A stretch of 64,000 nt of DNA from positions 186,001 to 250,000 of the forward strand of contig VTPC01000493.1 in the NCBI GenBank assembly GCA_011009095.1, given 5' to 3'. The notes beneath the pieces were generated by a model that was not told the origin of the DNA, did no database searches, and saw nothing but the letters and a program-made list of their open reading frames with translations. This document shows positions 52,165-63,941 of the stretch, one piece after another (the stretch's first letter is position 1; each line of letters starts with the position of its first letter). The stretch comes from Ignelater luminosus (Eukaryota > Arthropoda > Insecta > Coleoptera > Elateridae). Both the position numbers and the translations under genes were made by a program.

Positions 52165-52312
52165 TATCTGATGACAATATTATCCCACCAAAATGGTTGA
52201 TGATAATAGTGTTATGTCGAAATGGTTGATGCTATGGAAAAATACTGTTGTGCCAAAATAATGACGTGTCTAAAATAACATCTGCCAAAATAGCGCCTAC
52301 AAAATACTTCTT
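52165..52312. repeat. Degenerate minisatellite built on (G)CCAAAAT(GG/AA)T
   Basis: ACCAAAATGGTTGATGATAATAG, GTCGAAATGGTTGATGCTA, GTGCCAAAATAATGACGTG, TCTAAAATAACA and CTGCCAAAATAGCGCC follow each other at about 20-35 bp spacing. The units are irregular in length and diverged. Confidence 0.5.
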
Positions 52313-55300
52313 TGCCTGAGATAACTTTGAGAGTCTTACAAGATCAGTTGGAAATCACTGATGTTTTGCACAGAACTGATGAATCTTGATTATGACTTTT
52401 TTAATCTTGTAACTTCCATTTAATATTTACAAGGTTTGACAAATATATAGATTTTGTCAACTCTGTCACTGAATGATATGATACGATACGCGACTAGTTT
52501 TCAGCTATAAATAAAGTCAAGTTCAAGTCTTTTTTTTTTTATTACTTCATTTTGGTTATACAATTTGATGCTCAAAGCTTAATTAGTAATACAATTTCTG
52601 GTTATACTTAACAAATTTGGTGTAACTCTTGTAACATCATTTTCTATTAATTCAATCAATTTTCTGGGTTTTCCTTCTTCTTAAAAGTTTAGAACTTTTA
52701 CAATTATCGTTTTCAAAACAAACTTTGAATGAATCACAATAATTAAGCAGAGTTTCAATTAATACTTTCAAAGTTTAAAATTCCTCCCATTCGAGGTAAA
52801 AGCATTGCATCGGTTTTTATTCTGAAATAATTAAATTCGGAAACTGCAATTAAAAAAGATGTGAAAAGGTTATCAATGGAATGTTATCTTTATTTATGAA
52901 GATCTCCCTCCACGTAATTAGAACGGAAATCCTTGAATAAAAACAAATTACATATTGCTTTAAGTAAAGAAATTTCTTTTACGATCTAGAAGACTTCTGT
53001 GAATTTAAGAATGATGATCTTAATGTTTGTGTTTTTTGATAAAGTCCATTCCACTATAAACAAATAAATTGGAAATATTTTTGTTTGCTTGTAAATGACG
53101 ATACTTTAAATTTCTAAAATATTTATCAACGAACTGACGTAAAGTCGATGGTCAAATAGGGCAACAAATTCTTTATATTGAACGACGTCATTAGATACGT
53201 AAAAATGAGTTTTTAAATGGAAGTTGACAATTAATTAATTTCATAAAATTCATCTTTAGTATAGTATTTATTAATATTAATATTGTAATTGATTAGCATG
53301 ATAATAATGTAAATAATTGTAGTAAATACATAGTATAAAGAGTATAGACTACTTGTTTTTATTTTCTTGTATGATAACAGCAGAATAATTAGAATAATCT
53401 TTTGTTGCTCATTATTATTTCTACTAGTATGTAATGACGTGAGAAATAAGTTGCACGTGTCAACAATACAATAATTTCTTTTTCGTCACAAATTTGTTTT
53501 TCTCAGAAAAGGAGTTATCCATAACAAATAGAAATTACTCATTCGATAAAAGAATTGTTTCGTATTTGTTGCTATTGGTTAGAGTTAAATATTGCTCATT
53601 TCAGTATTTATTTATTTGAATGGTGCATTACAAACATTTCTATCGAGAAAAATGAAACAATTACTAAAAGTTTCAAGGTGGGGATGAGTTAATGCAAGAA
53701 GAAAAACAAGCTGATTTTATTTTTTATCCCAATACCAAATTCGCTAGAGCATCGAACTGTTACGGATTATAATTACAGTTTTAGTTTATCGACATGGGCA
53801 CATTATTTGATGTTTTGGAGTTTGAAGTCCTGTGTATTTTATACAACTTCTCTGATCGATATTTGTCGCGATAATAAATTGACTTATAAGACATACCGAA
53901 ATCGATGCCTGGCGCCTCCACCAAGATGTTATAAATATCTAGTTAAAGAGAACGAGAATTAAGTTGTTAGCTCGAATAAATGAGCAAAGATTTGTTAGAT
54001 ACACTAGAGCCAAGAAAAATAAGATTCTTTAGTTGGAACTTCTTAAAGCTAGACACATGGTGTGACATTCCTAGGTTATGTTTTTTGAGTATTACCTACG
54101 CCATTTCAAGTTACACAATAAATAAAACATTATTACATTTTTATTTCTTTTTACTTTACTATGAATGCTTTTTAAGTGAATATTCTAAGTATAACCACCA
54201 ACTTATACTGAAACTGATAATAAAATAAGTAATCAAGATCACAACAATAAAAAGTAAACAAGAATTAGTATTGTACATGAGTAATTGCTGTTACCTGCCT
54301 GTTCCTGTAATTAATGCTTTTATGAGAAAAAAATTAAAAAATTCTTTTTCTCTTCTCAGGGTATTACTAAATCGTAAGTCAAATTTATTGTCATGTTGTT
54401 TAAACAGCTAGTCTTAGCAATATTCCAATCCTTACTAATCCAATCCAATCTCCAACTAAAATTGGTTTGGAAGTACTACATATACCTTATTTTGTCTTGA
54501 TGGCAATTCAAATGAGAAATATTTATTCATATCACATTTGTATGTATGTATATTGCATAAATTATTATATTCTGTGTGTTTAATACATAATCGTACAATA
54601 AATGTATAAGTCACCGATGTTCAATTGAGGTATCTGATTTGAAACCTCCATCGTCCTTTAAGATATACACTTCCTGATATTTACAAAGGTGTAAATAGGT
54701 AATGTCAGTTATCAATGTTTTTTTATACTAGATCATAAGACAAATTAACAAAATCTACTGATCTAGTTAAAAGTAGTAATTTAATAGTTTACGATAAACC
54801 ATGTAACTTCTAAATATTTTATAGGTAAATTGTTCGCAGTCCATTAAGATCAAAGATGTGGTGTTTTAACAAGTTTATTATTATTAAATCTTAAAGATAC
54901 ATTAAGATTTTTAGAACAGACCACCTTAGCTCTAAGCTCTGCTATTCTTTCAAAAAGCCGACTTTTGGAAAACTACAAGAATGGGGAGTTAGATGTTGGA
55001 AATCAAAATTTAATAAAATTTATGATTAATGTCAGACCTAACTAACATGACACACAATAAATTAGTTTTCTGATTAATCATCTCTTTATAAAAAAGAAAA
55101 TTTTCTATTTCTTTTTTGCAAAAACCATTTGCTAAACTGTACATTAACTCATTCTGAAACTACTAGTGTGATAACTGATAAGTATTTATTTTTGGGTTCA
55201 AGTTCTTATTGTTTACTTGTTATCGTTGAAATTTTATATGTAGTATTTACCCAATGTTGGTTGTTTATCATACCTAAAAGCATTATAACTAATTAACACA

Positions 55301-56829
55301 GATCTAAAACACTAAAGTTATTCTAATGTTATACTTATCAGTACAAATAAATAATTTTCATTTGATATTGTAACTTGTAAAAACTAAATGAAAATTAGAA
55401 ATGATCACATTTGTCACATCCGAGCTGTTTTATTCTTGTTCTGGTTATTTGTAACATAACCTAAAGGTAACTTCATTGATTTCTGCGTTTACACTTATTT
55501 TAACCTTAAATAATGATAATTACCAGCTAAGAATGATTAAATAATTTAAATATCCCCTAGTTTTAAAATACCAAACACAAAATATACAGATTTCCAACAT
55601 GTTTTTTCACTTGACGTTTTCATGTTCATGGCTGTGTATGACTTTTTAATAACAGATGCCCATTAGTTCATTTGTTTGTAACAAATGTAAATCTACTTTA
55701 TTCCAATCGGAATAAAATGCACTTTAATCCCTCTTTGGAAATAATGTTGTTCATTTCATTAATCATTATGTATTGAAAACCAGGTAAATAAACTGAAAAA
55801 GAAAAGAAAAAGTTTTCTGATATTGTTTTACTAATGAAAATATATTTATTTTTTTAAATATCCTCTATATTAATAAATAATCTAGGACACTGTCTACTCT
55901 TAAAATCTACTGTATTTATTATAGTAACCAATAATTATTATCAAAATTGAGAACCTAAAATGGGAAAGATATCCGGTAATTTTGAAACGTCAACCTTTAA
56001 TAATAAACTTTCGAAAATTTTTTTCAAGAATAACCATTAAGTTGCATTTGTTTTTATAATCATGAGCAAACTTCACCTTGTTCAAGTTTGTTACTAAGTT
56101 ATGCAATTATAGTATTAAATTAGCAACAATATAGTTTTAAAAGCGACATATTTTTATAAAATTGAGGTTTTCTCATATTTCCAAGGTTTTTGTAATAAAA
56201 ATAATAAACAAATAAAAAGAAAAATAATAAGTGAAATGAAATTTAATTAATTCTTTTTAAGGCAGGATTCACAATGTTTCCTAAATTAAATGAATATTTT
56301 TGAATTCTTTTGTTTTATACTATTCTTGCATGTTTACAATAATTGATTCCGTGTAAATTATTTATTTTTAATTGCCATGAAAACCCTGTTAACAGATTCA
56401 AGTCTGGGAAAAGTGCAAATCATAAATGACCTTTTATTCAATTTAAAATAAAACTAAAAATTTTGGTTAACTTGGTTAGGTCTCGACGATTGGAATTTTT
56501 ATTATAATGTAATGGCGTTTTCTTTTAATTAACTGAATAAGTTGTTGAGAAATATCGATATTAGATACAATAACAAACTTTTTGACATACATATTTTGCA
56601 ATTTTATCATTTTTATAATATACGTTGAGTGTAGGGAAATTAAAAAATATCTTTAGTGCAATTGAATTCATATTGATAAGTAGATAAAGACGAGCACGCA
56701 CGTTTTTATCGATAAAATTCTATAATATAACATTGTGTTTGTTTGGAATTTTCTAGACAATTGTTTTATTATTAAGTTCATAATAATTTTCAATGACTGA
56801 AGAAATACAAAGCTAATTTTTATTTTCAG

Positions 56830-57016
56830 GCTGAAGATCTGATAGACGACTTATTATCATTCGAATCCAGTTCGTTGGCTTCTGATAGCTTTAAAACATC
56901 TGATAACTCCCTGTCGACCACAGAAATTAACATAAAAAATGAACCTCATTTCCTCAGCGACGCTGAACTGCATGCTCTTGCGAAAGATCGACAGAAAAAA
57001 GATAACCATAATATGA
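56830..57016 (+). CDS. Mitf: Mitf exon: acidic activation segment and start of the DNA-binding region
   Basis: The exon opens in phase 0 with AEDLIDDLLSFESSSLASDS. This aligns with the IDDVISLESS activation helix of human MITF, which in that protein contacts p300/CBP. A serine/threonine-rich stretch follows, then INIKNEP at the position of MITF's IKRE, a psi-K-x-E sumoylation motif. SDAELHALAKDRQKKDNHNM comes last and matches the ALAKERQKKDNHNL run just before the basic region. The exon ends with a single A of a split codon before GTAAGT at 57017. That A plus the TC at 63643 makes Ile, restoring the family-invariant [11 protein letters not shown]. This phase match supports both boundaries. 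Confidence 0.95.
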
Positions 57017-60000
57017 GTAAGTAATTTTCCGCAATTTTTTGTTTGAAAATTATTAACATTTCTTAGTGACTGGTCATATAAAGTTAAAAGTCAAGTGTTA
57101 ATTGCGACGTTTCTATTAATCTGTCAAAAAGAAGTATTTGCACGTTTGAGAAATGCGATTACTGATTAGTTAGTCCAAAAGTTATTTTATCGTAAGTAAG
57201 GTTAGTTGATGAGGATTGTTCCTTACAGCACGTGTTTGTGACTGATTTTGATATCTTTGGCATTTTTAGATTTTGTTTCGATTTTTCACGTTTCTTTTGT
57301 TTTGTAATAAAGTAGCATTCATGACGGTTGCATAAAATAGAACTTCCTGGCAAGTGTAATAAATGACTATTGGAAAAGAGCAATGAAACCGAAAACAAAA
57401 GAAGCAAAGTAAATAAATAAACGGTTTCAATATCTAACACAATCCTTGTTACCAAGAAATTTTCTATAAAAAATGTATTTATTATACATAATCACAATCA
57501 GTCGGGGCTACACTTTTACGCTATATTTATACAGTAGGCAATACGGTAATAAATTTGGGGCGTGGTCGAATCACCAGAGCAAGGTAATGGACAATTGGAC
57601 AATTGCAACACAAAGCACTTAAGCAAAAAAAAGTTCTGCTTCGATTATTTCATTTCAAAGACACATATAAGATCAAAACCGTAAATCATCAATATTACTC
57701 GTTACCCGTCATTTCATTGGATCTGTTAGTCTTGGACAAAGTTTGGAAGCGACAGAGTCTATATCGTAAATCCTAATTATTTTCCAACTTCTATCTTCTA
57801 AATAAATAAAACTTTTGAATCATCTAAATGTAGCAACATTCTGCGCTATCGGAAATACATTAAGGCATCGAGAATTATTATTATTAACATAGCACTTTTG
57901 AGTAAGAACAATGAAACGAATACATACATACATACCATACATATTATGTATGGTAGTTACAGAAGGAGTTGGGCAATCTCTTGGGAATTCGGTCAGCAAA
58001 TTTTTCGAAGGAAATGTAATGTAAACTAGACTACACACACATTTCTACCTAACTCTTGAAGTTGCCCACTGTTAGTTAATTAATTTGGGATATGTTTCGT
58101 CGAGATATCACATTTCTTCCAGATTGTGCAAATTCCTTCTGGAATGTACCTTGTTAATTCATTTTGCGAAAATCCTGTCTGGATTCTGCAATTTTGTGCA
58201 GAACGTGACTGGAATCTCTGATATCTATCTTTTCCCTCTACTCTCGTTTGACATCGTACAATCTCAGCTTATATTCTTTGTGAAGGACTATTCGAGTTAC
58301 GTAAGTTACATTCAGATAATCACCAAAATTATATCGATCCAGAATGGCTACCTTGGCTAGAATGATTACTTTCCAATCAATACGTGTTAAACCTTTGTTT
58401 CTGCTTGTTTGATTCTGATCGTTTTCTTTAAACTTTCTTCACAATTTCCATTTAGCAATATATATTTGATAGACTCCTGAACTACACATCGCCTACGAAA
58501 AGGCACAGCACTATCACTGTTGTTTGAGTATGACATAATATATAATAATGCTTCTAAAACTATAAAATGGAAAAAGAAAAGAAAACGAGCTAAGCGAAAA
58601 GTCGAAGCGGTTTTATTTTGGTTTAAGGCTATATATACGCTAGTGTTGGTTTTGATCTAATTACTTGTTAGAAGACCGAGAAATAAAATTTATTTTTAAT
58701 ACTTAGGTTAAATGTTGTTAGGAGACTACAGATAGACTTACGAAGAAAATCAAAAATAATTGAATACGTTATTAGGATTCCTGATAGAAAAAGTATAAGA
58801 ATCTGGCTTACAGAGAAACATTTAAATATTTTCTTATCATTGCCTTAGGAATTTTGCAATACTTGCAATGAGACATTATCAATTTTGATGTAATTTCATA
58901 GTAAGAACTGTCCAATAGACCAAACTTTCTTGACTTAACCGTAACTTTTTCAAAGTCATTAACTTATTTTTTATAGTTTCTCAACATCTCTACTGGGCGG
59001 TGTTCATCCCTGCAGGGTATTCAGCAACCTGGAAATTCTGAAATAATCCAGAAATTTCCTTTTGCAGTAAAACGAATTTGCTCAAAAACAAAATAATCAG
59101 AGAAATCCCAACGAAAGAAGAAAACTTAAGATTTCCAGAAAATCCGTGATGAAGAATCTGTTACGACGTTTCCATGACTGTTCTTTACTTTTCTTTCCAT
59201 TGCGTAACCGTGGAAACGTTAATAAAATCAGTGTTAGCTAATCAACTCTGACTCTAATTTACTTTCGTGTTTCCTTCCTTCAATGTTCATCACGCCATCT
59301 GTATCCTAATACCTGACTTCGTCTCTGGTTCTCTTAATTTTAGTTCTACCGTTTTTTTTTTGTTTCTCATGTTTTAGTTCTCTGTATCACTCTCTCTTCT
59401 AATTGTCCTGTATAGTGTTTTTGTACCGTCTTTGACATATTTTAACTTTCATTGCCAATTTCCATTCGATGTTTTATATGTCAATATTCTGATTGTGACT
59501 TACTACAATGAGTTCACTCTTTCGAGAGCCTGAGAAGATATTGATGAGAAATACAAGCAAACTTACTTTCTATATCTTATTATTCCTGTCATCTGCTATA
59601 AATACCGTAGCTGTCAATTCTTTGAACTTTTTAAATATGGGAATTTTAATGTAAATTGCTGTATATATTAGAATAGTAAGTGTGGAACTTTTCTTAGAGA
59701 TAGATTGGAAAACTCAGAAAAGTCAGGGAATTTGATGTTTTGATATTGTTATTGTTATTGTCCTCTGCACCAAAGATATTCTCTCCATTCTTTACTCACC
59801 ACAGTTGAGCGAAGATCGTCTTTTACATAGAAAAATATAACTGGGTTATACATCCATCTTTTGGCAAAGTTGATCTTCGAATTTATGTTCATATGGGTTT
59901 GCAGCTTAAACTTTAATTCAGTTTTCTGGTTTCTCTATGGTATTTCATTCAAGATCTTTTGCCATAAGTGTGCAACAAATCACGTCTTTTATCTAATCTG

Positions 60001-60769
60001 GTTAGGTAATAACTTTTTAAGTTTCTATCTTATTGCATCAAGAGTTTTCAGTCAGAATATTCATATTAATCCGTATAAGTTACCATGTAGAAAGATTTTT
60101 GACTTGCAATGAAGCACATAGTAAAGATCCGTTAGAAATTTTTTATTTTTGGGGTTTTTAAACCAATGTGCACCTAATCTTTTTTTCTTCTTATAACATA
60201 ATTGAGATTTCATCAATAACAACTTATAGGCAATTATTTCATACGGCATTAGATATACTAGGATCATCAATGCGACAAGCAAATATAGATCGATTTGAAT
60301 CAATATCAATATTTCATATACCGGCAGTAATACTGTAATACTATCCTATAGATATTTGATGTCCAAATGATGGGAATAATCAACAGTTAAGCACTTCTGG
60401 AATGTTGGTTAAAACGATACAAATTTCAGTGTCGCGAGACGTTTCAGAATCGATGTGTGAGTATCAGCCGGAGAACTGCTGATGGTTTGTTTCAACGCGC
60501 ATTATCCGTCTTGATAATTATATAAACTTTGATCTTGCTTCTCTCATGTTACCATCGCTTGATCCATATTCTTCTATGGTACCACTGGTGGTCTTACGGG
60601 TGTTACAAGTGTTGCATTTGCATACCTGATCAAATTTGTACATGATATGTGTTTCAATCGCTTCTTACATCTCAAGTGACTATGAAATGTAAGTAAGAAA
60701 AATTCACAATCATTTCTTCAAATTTGTTTATATCTCATATTTTTTTCTTTGTTTCTCGTCCCAAATTAA

Positions 60770-60946
60770 TCCACTGAACATTCGTTTTTGAACGTCCATC
60801 GGATGACCATGTACAAATTACGTAGTTGCGGCAAATGTAGATCTCATGGACGTCCATTTAGCCAAAAATTGGATGTTCAGGGGTCGCCCGTTGTCTAGAT
60901 TGGGACGTTCAATGAACGTTCATTAGACGTTCGTGTGCTATATCGG
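60770..60946 (-). repeat. Repeat with 11-bp-periodic GAACGTTC/GGACGTCC steps (copy 2)
   Basis: Half-sites ACGTTC at about 60905-60930 recur at exact 11 bp steps (GACGTTCAATGAACGTTCATTAGACGTTCG is described here by its ends only). GGACGTCC and GAACGTCC also occur earlier in the segment. Read on the minus strand it opens CGATATAGCACACGAACGTC, resembling the head of the copy at 25645. Confidence 0.6.
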
Positions 60947-61751
60947 TTACTGTTCTTGGAAGGATATATTGGTATCCTTAAAAGTGATCAACAAAAAAAA
61001 AGAGTTAAAATTGATTCCAGTCAAATAATGAAATAAATCTCACAAATGCTGCAACATCTAGTATAGAGGCTAGGACCGACAGTATATGGTGCCGTGCCTT
61101 TCCCTGCCTATAGATGCTAATAATGCTACTGCAGTTGTGATGGAGAGGAAACATTTCAGTATTGCTAGTTACTGTTTTGTAAACTCAAACCTGATAGTAT
61201 TAATCAATCGACTTATCATATCGATGTATATGTTTTTGATTAGATTTTGAGATTGTAAAAAATCATAAATTACTTCCAGAACGTAATTTAACTGGATTTA
61301 TAGATACACAAAGATTTTTTTTTATTAAATCAACAATGATTGATTGTGTATATATTCAGGGCCGTACCGATGCAGCATCGGTATAGTGGTATGATGGTCA
61401 ATTTAAACTTTTGTCTTGATATTTTTCCTTATTGTTATTTGACTTCCATCTTTAAGTTTAAATGAGAAGAAACTAACAGTTTTTGGATATCCCTTTCTGT
61501 TCTGTTTTGCTGCACCAGATTGATGTTTATATCAATCATGTTATTTCTCCACATAGAGACTCCCTAATTAAAGAAAGGGAATTTAGAGATTTACTAATTT
61601 TTGCATCATCTGCAAGTTTACTTGTTTTTTTGCATAGTGGTCGTCCTAACTAATTCCCAAAACTCGTAAACCCGATTGACAGAGCTATCAAGGGGGTCTT
61701 TTAAGTGCCAAACACTTATATATAAGAAAATAAATGGAAGAACCATTCTTA

Positions 61752-62987
61752 CGAGGGTGGTCTGAAAAGTTTCCGACCTAACAAAGATACAAGACATTTT
61801 TTCTGAAAATTTTTTTTTATTTTTCAACATAGTTTCCTTGTAACTCTACACACCAAATAGTACTCGGCATTTTTCTCTGCAAAATAATTGTTCACGAAGG
61901 TGACTGCCTCTTCATTTGACGAAAATCTTTGTCTTCCGAGCGCAATTTTTAGATGAGGGGACAAAAAGAAGTCGCTTGGGGCTAGATCTGGTGAGTAAGG
62001 CGGATGGTCAAGCAGTTCAAACCGTAATTCGTGGATTTTCGCCATGGCAACCGCTGAGGTGTGTCTTGGTGAAACAGGATTTTCTTTTTCTGCAAATGTG
62101 GTCGTTTTTTCGCAAGTTCTGCCTTCAGCTTGTCAAGTAATGATGCATAGTATGCTCCTGTAATGGTTTTTCCTTTTTGAAGATAATCGATTAAAATAAC
62201 TCCATGACTATCCCAAAAAACAGTCGCCATCACTTTCCCAGCCGAAAAAACAGTTTTTGCTGTTTTTGGAGCCGGTTCCCCCTTTGCAGTCCACTGTTTG
62301 GACTGTATTTTTGTTTCGGGCGTATAATGGTGTATCCAAGTTTCATCTACAGTAATTAATCGGCGCCAAAACTTGGATTTATTTCGCCTAAACTGCACCA
62401 AAAGAGCATTGGAAATATTCATTCGAATTTAACGTGAGCAAACGCGGCACCCAACGCGCGGACAGCTTTCTCATGCCTAAATGTTGATTTAATATGTGAC
62501 AAACACGTTCTTTTGACATGTTCATAACCTCTGCTATCTCTCTCACTTTAATTCGGCGGTCGTCTAGCACCATTTGGTGAACTTTGGCGATGTTTTCGTC
62601 GGTAGTTGCAGTTTTTGGACGTCCCGAACGTTCATCGTCTCCCAAGCTCTTACGGCCACGTTTAAATTCAGCAGCCCAAAATTTCACTGTGGTAAATGAT
62701 GGTGCAGAGTCCCCATACACAGAATCCAACTCATCTTTTATTTGCGAAGGCGTATTGCCTTTCAAAAACAAATATTTAATGACAGCTCGATACTCGATTT
62801 TGTCCATTTTCATAAAAAAAACTCACATCAACTCACTCAAACGACTGTTACATAAAAAACTGCGCGTCCAAAATGGCTGAAACTTTGGTGAGTAACTGTC
62901 AACAGATGAACAACGAAATTCAGTAGCTTTTATTTACGAGTGCTGCCATCTTCACGTTGAGGTCGGAAACTTTTCAGACCACCCTCG
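61752..62987 (-). mobile_element. Decayed mariner element (DD34D), near full length
   Basis: Identical 28 bp inverted repeats (CGAGGGTGGTCTGAAAAGTT...) bound a 1236 bp element, with TA on both sides. The transposase is on the minus strand, antisense to Mitf, and has several breaks. The ends are perfect, but the copy is slightly shorter than the usual 1.3 kb because of small internal deletions. Protein similarity suggests the mellifera/irritans side of the mariner family; the subfamily is a recollection, not a computed result. Confidence 0.95.
61824..62813 (-). pseudogene. Mariner transposase pseudogene
   Basis: It starts at ATG 62813 (MKMDKIEYRAVIKYLFLKG) with the mariner N-terminal helix-turn-helix (YGDSAPSFTTVKFWAAEFKRG), the linker GDDERSGRPKTA and the first catalytic aspartate in ITVDETWIHHY. 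The YSPDLAPSDFF motif carries the third aspartate. Three lesions are visible. A roughly 10 bp deletion after WVPRLLTL, near 62430, shifts frame. A deletion near 62058 right after FHQD removes the expected NAPAH and shifts frame again. An internal deletion near 61850, after AEYYL, removes most of the C-terminus. It is inactive. The coding remains are otherwise close to a consensus mariner, which implies a fairly recent insertion. Confidence 0.93.
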
Positions 62988-63642
62988 TATTATGATTTTA
63001 AAACGCAAGTTTAAAATCTTTAGGCCATTCAGTCAAAATTCAGGTAAATTTACTTCTGACGACTTTAAGCCTGTAGGCCTGTAGAATCCATGAGGTCGTG
63101 TTTAGCGAAATCCAAGAGACACCAGTAGTTACCAGCCTGTCATTAATTTTATTGCAAAAGAGCAAAAATTTATTAGATAGAGAAAAATTTATAAACAAAA
63201 ATTAAAATTCGAGTAGATCTAAAATAGGGGGTACTCTTCTGTTGCGATATCGATGCAGACAAGCATTATTTAATTTCATTTTAAAAGAGATGAGTTGAAA
63301 ACAATTTTCCTAAGAAACTAAGCTGAACTGAACATGTATTTCCTGTTAGTTTTTGTATTGGTTTTTTCTTGAATACCTTTAAAATATGATTATCATTATG
63401 ACAGTTATAATTTTTAACATTAAGTATACATACAGACTGTTGTAAAAACAACCGTTAAAATACTACACCATGAAGGTATAACCTTCAATAAATAGAGAAT
63501 ATGTAATTTTGTCTTACGTAAGTATTGAATGGACAGTAACACAGAATCAAGATTTATTGCTATACAAGGTGTTTCTAAATTATTATGTATTATATTCTAA
63601 ATTTAATTCACTTCAAAACTTTAATTGATATTTTCTTTGCAG

Positions 63643-63884
63643 TCGAACGTCGACGAAGATTTAACATAAACGATCGAATAAAAGAACTTGGAAGTTTATT
63701 ACCGAAGAATAACGATCCATACTTCGAAATAGTACGAGATGTACGACCAAATAAAGGTACAATTCTAAAATCGTCAGTAGAATATATAAAATGCCTTAAA
63801 AACGAAGTCCAAAGATTGAAACAAAACGAAGCCAAACAAAAACAAATAGAACACTTAAACAGAAGGTTACAGCTCCGGATACAG
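63643..63884 (+). CDS. Mitf: Mitf exon: basic region, HLH and leucine zipper
   Basis: The split Ile plus [16 protein letters not shown] is the basic region and helix 1, which bind CACGTG/TCATGTG sites in the family. The loop reads [28 protein letters not shown]. It is longer than human MITF/TFEB (DPDMRWNKGTILKAS), with extra residues around EIVRDVRP that I recall from fly Mitf. Helix 2 is [15 protein letters not shown]. The leucine zipper continues as [22 protein letters not shown] and shows the family's out-of-register spacing that limits dimerisation to MiT members. The exon starts in phase 1 and ends in phase 0 at a GTAGAT donor (63885). The final exon continues the zipper as ELERQAKTHGLP. 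Confidence 0.97.
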
Positions 63885-63941
63885 GTAGATACATTATAAT
63901 TTGTAATATATTCCCTTCTTAAACTCTTTTTTCCTTTCCAG
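63885..63941 (+). other. Mitf: Short Mitf intron (57 bp)
   Basis: A phase-0 intron with a GTAGAT donor and a pyrimidine-rich TTTTTTCCTTTCCAG acceptor. 57 bp is close to the minimum typical of insect introns, in contrast with the 48 kb intron of the same gene. Confidence 0.93.

Larger units (their letters stand above)
36572..56829 (+). other. Mitf: Giant Mitf intron, last 20 kb
   Basis: The stretch ends at a TTATTTTCAG acceptor at 56829. It contains the tandem palindromic array (38440-39570), a weak duplication (42250-42535), a degenerate minisatellite (about 52165-52312) and simple TTA repeats. The remainder (39600-42240, 42540-46480, 46760-52160 and 52320-56820) is AT-rich with no recognisable exon, RNA gene or element. 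ORFs up to 117 codons (for example 43088-43441) resemble no family and I do not consider them genes. Confidence 0.6.
57017..63642 (+). other. Mitf: Mitf intron, 6.6 kb
   Basis: A phase-1 intron with a GTAAGT donor and a TTTTCTTTGCAG acceptor. It contains a copy of the 11-bp-periodic repeat (60770-60946) and a decayed mariner (61752-62987). The rest (57020-60760, 60950-61750 and 62990-63640) is AT-rich with no gene seen. Confidence 0.85.
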
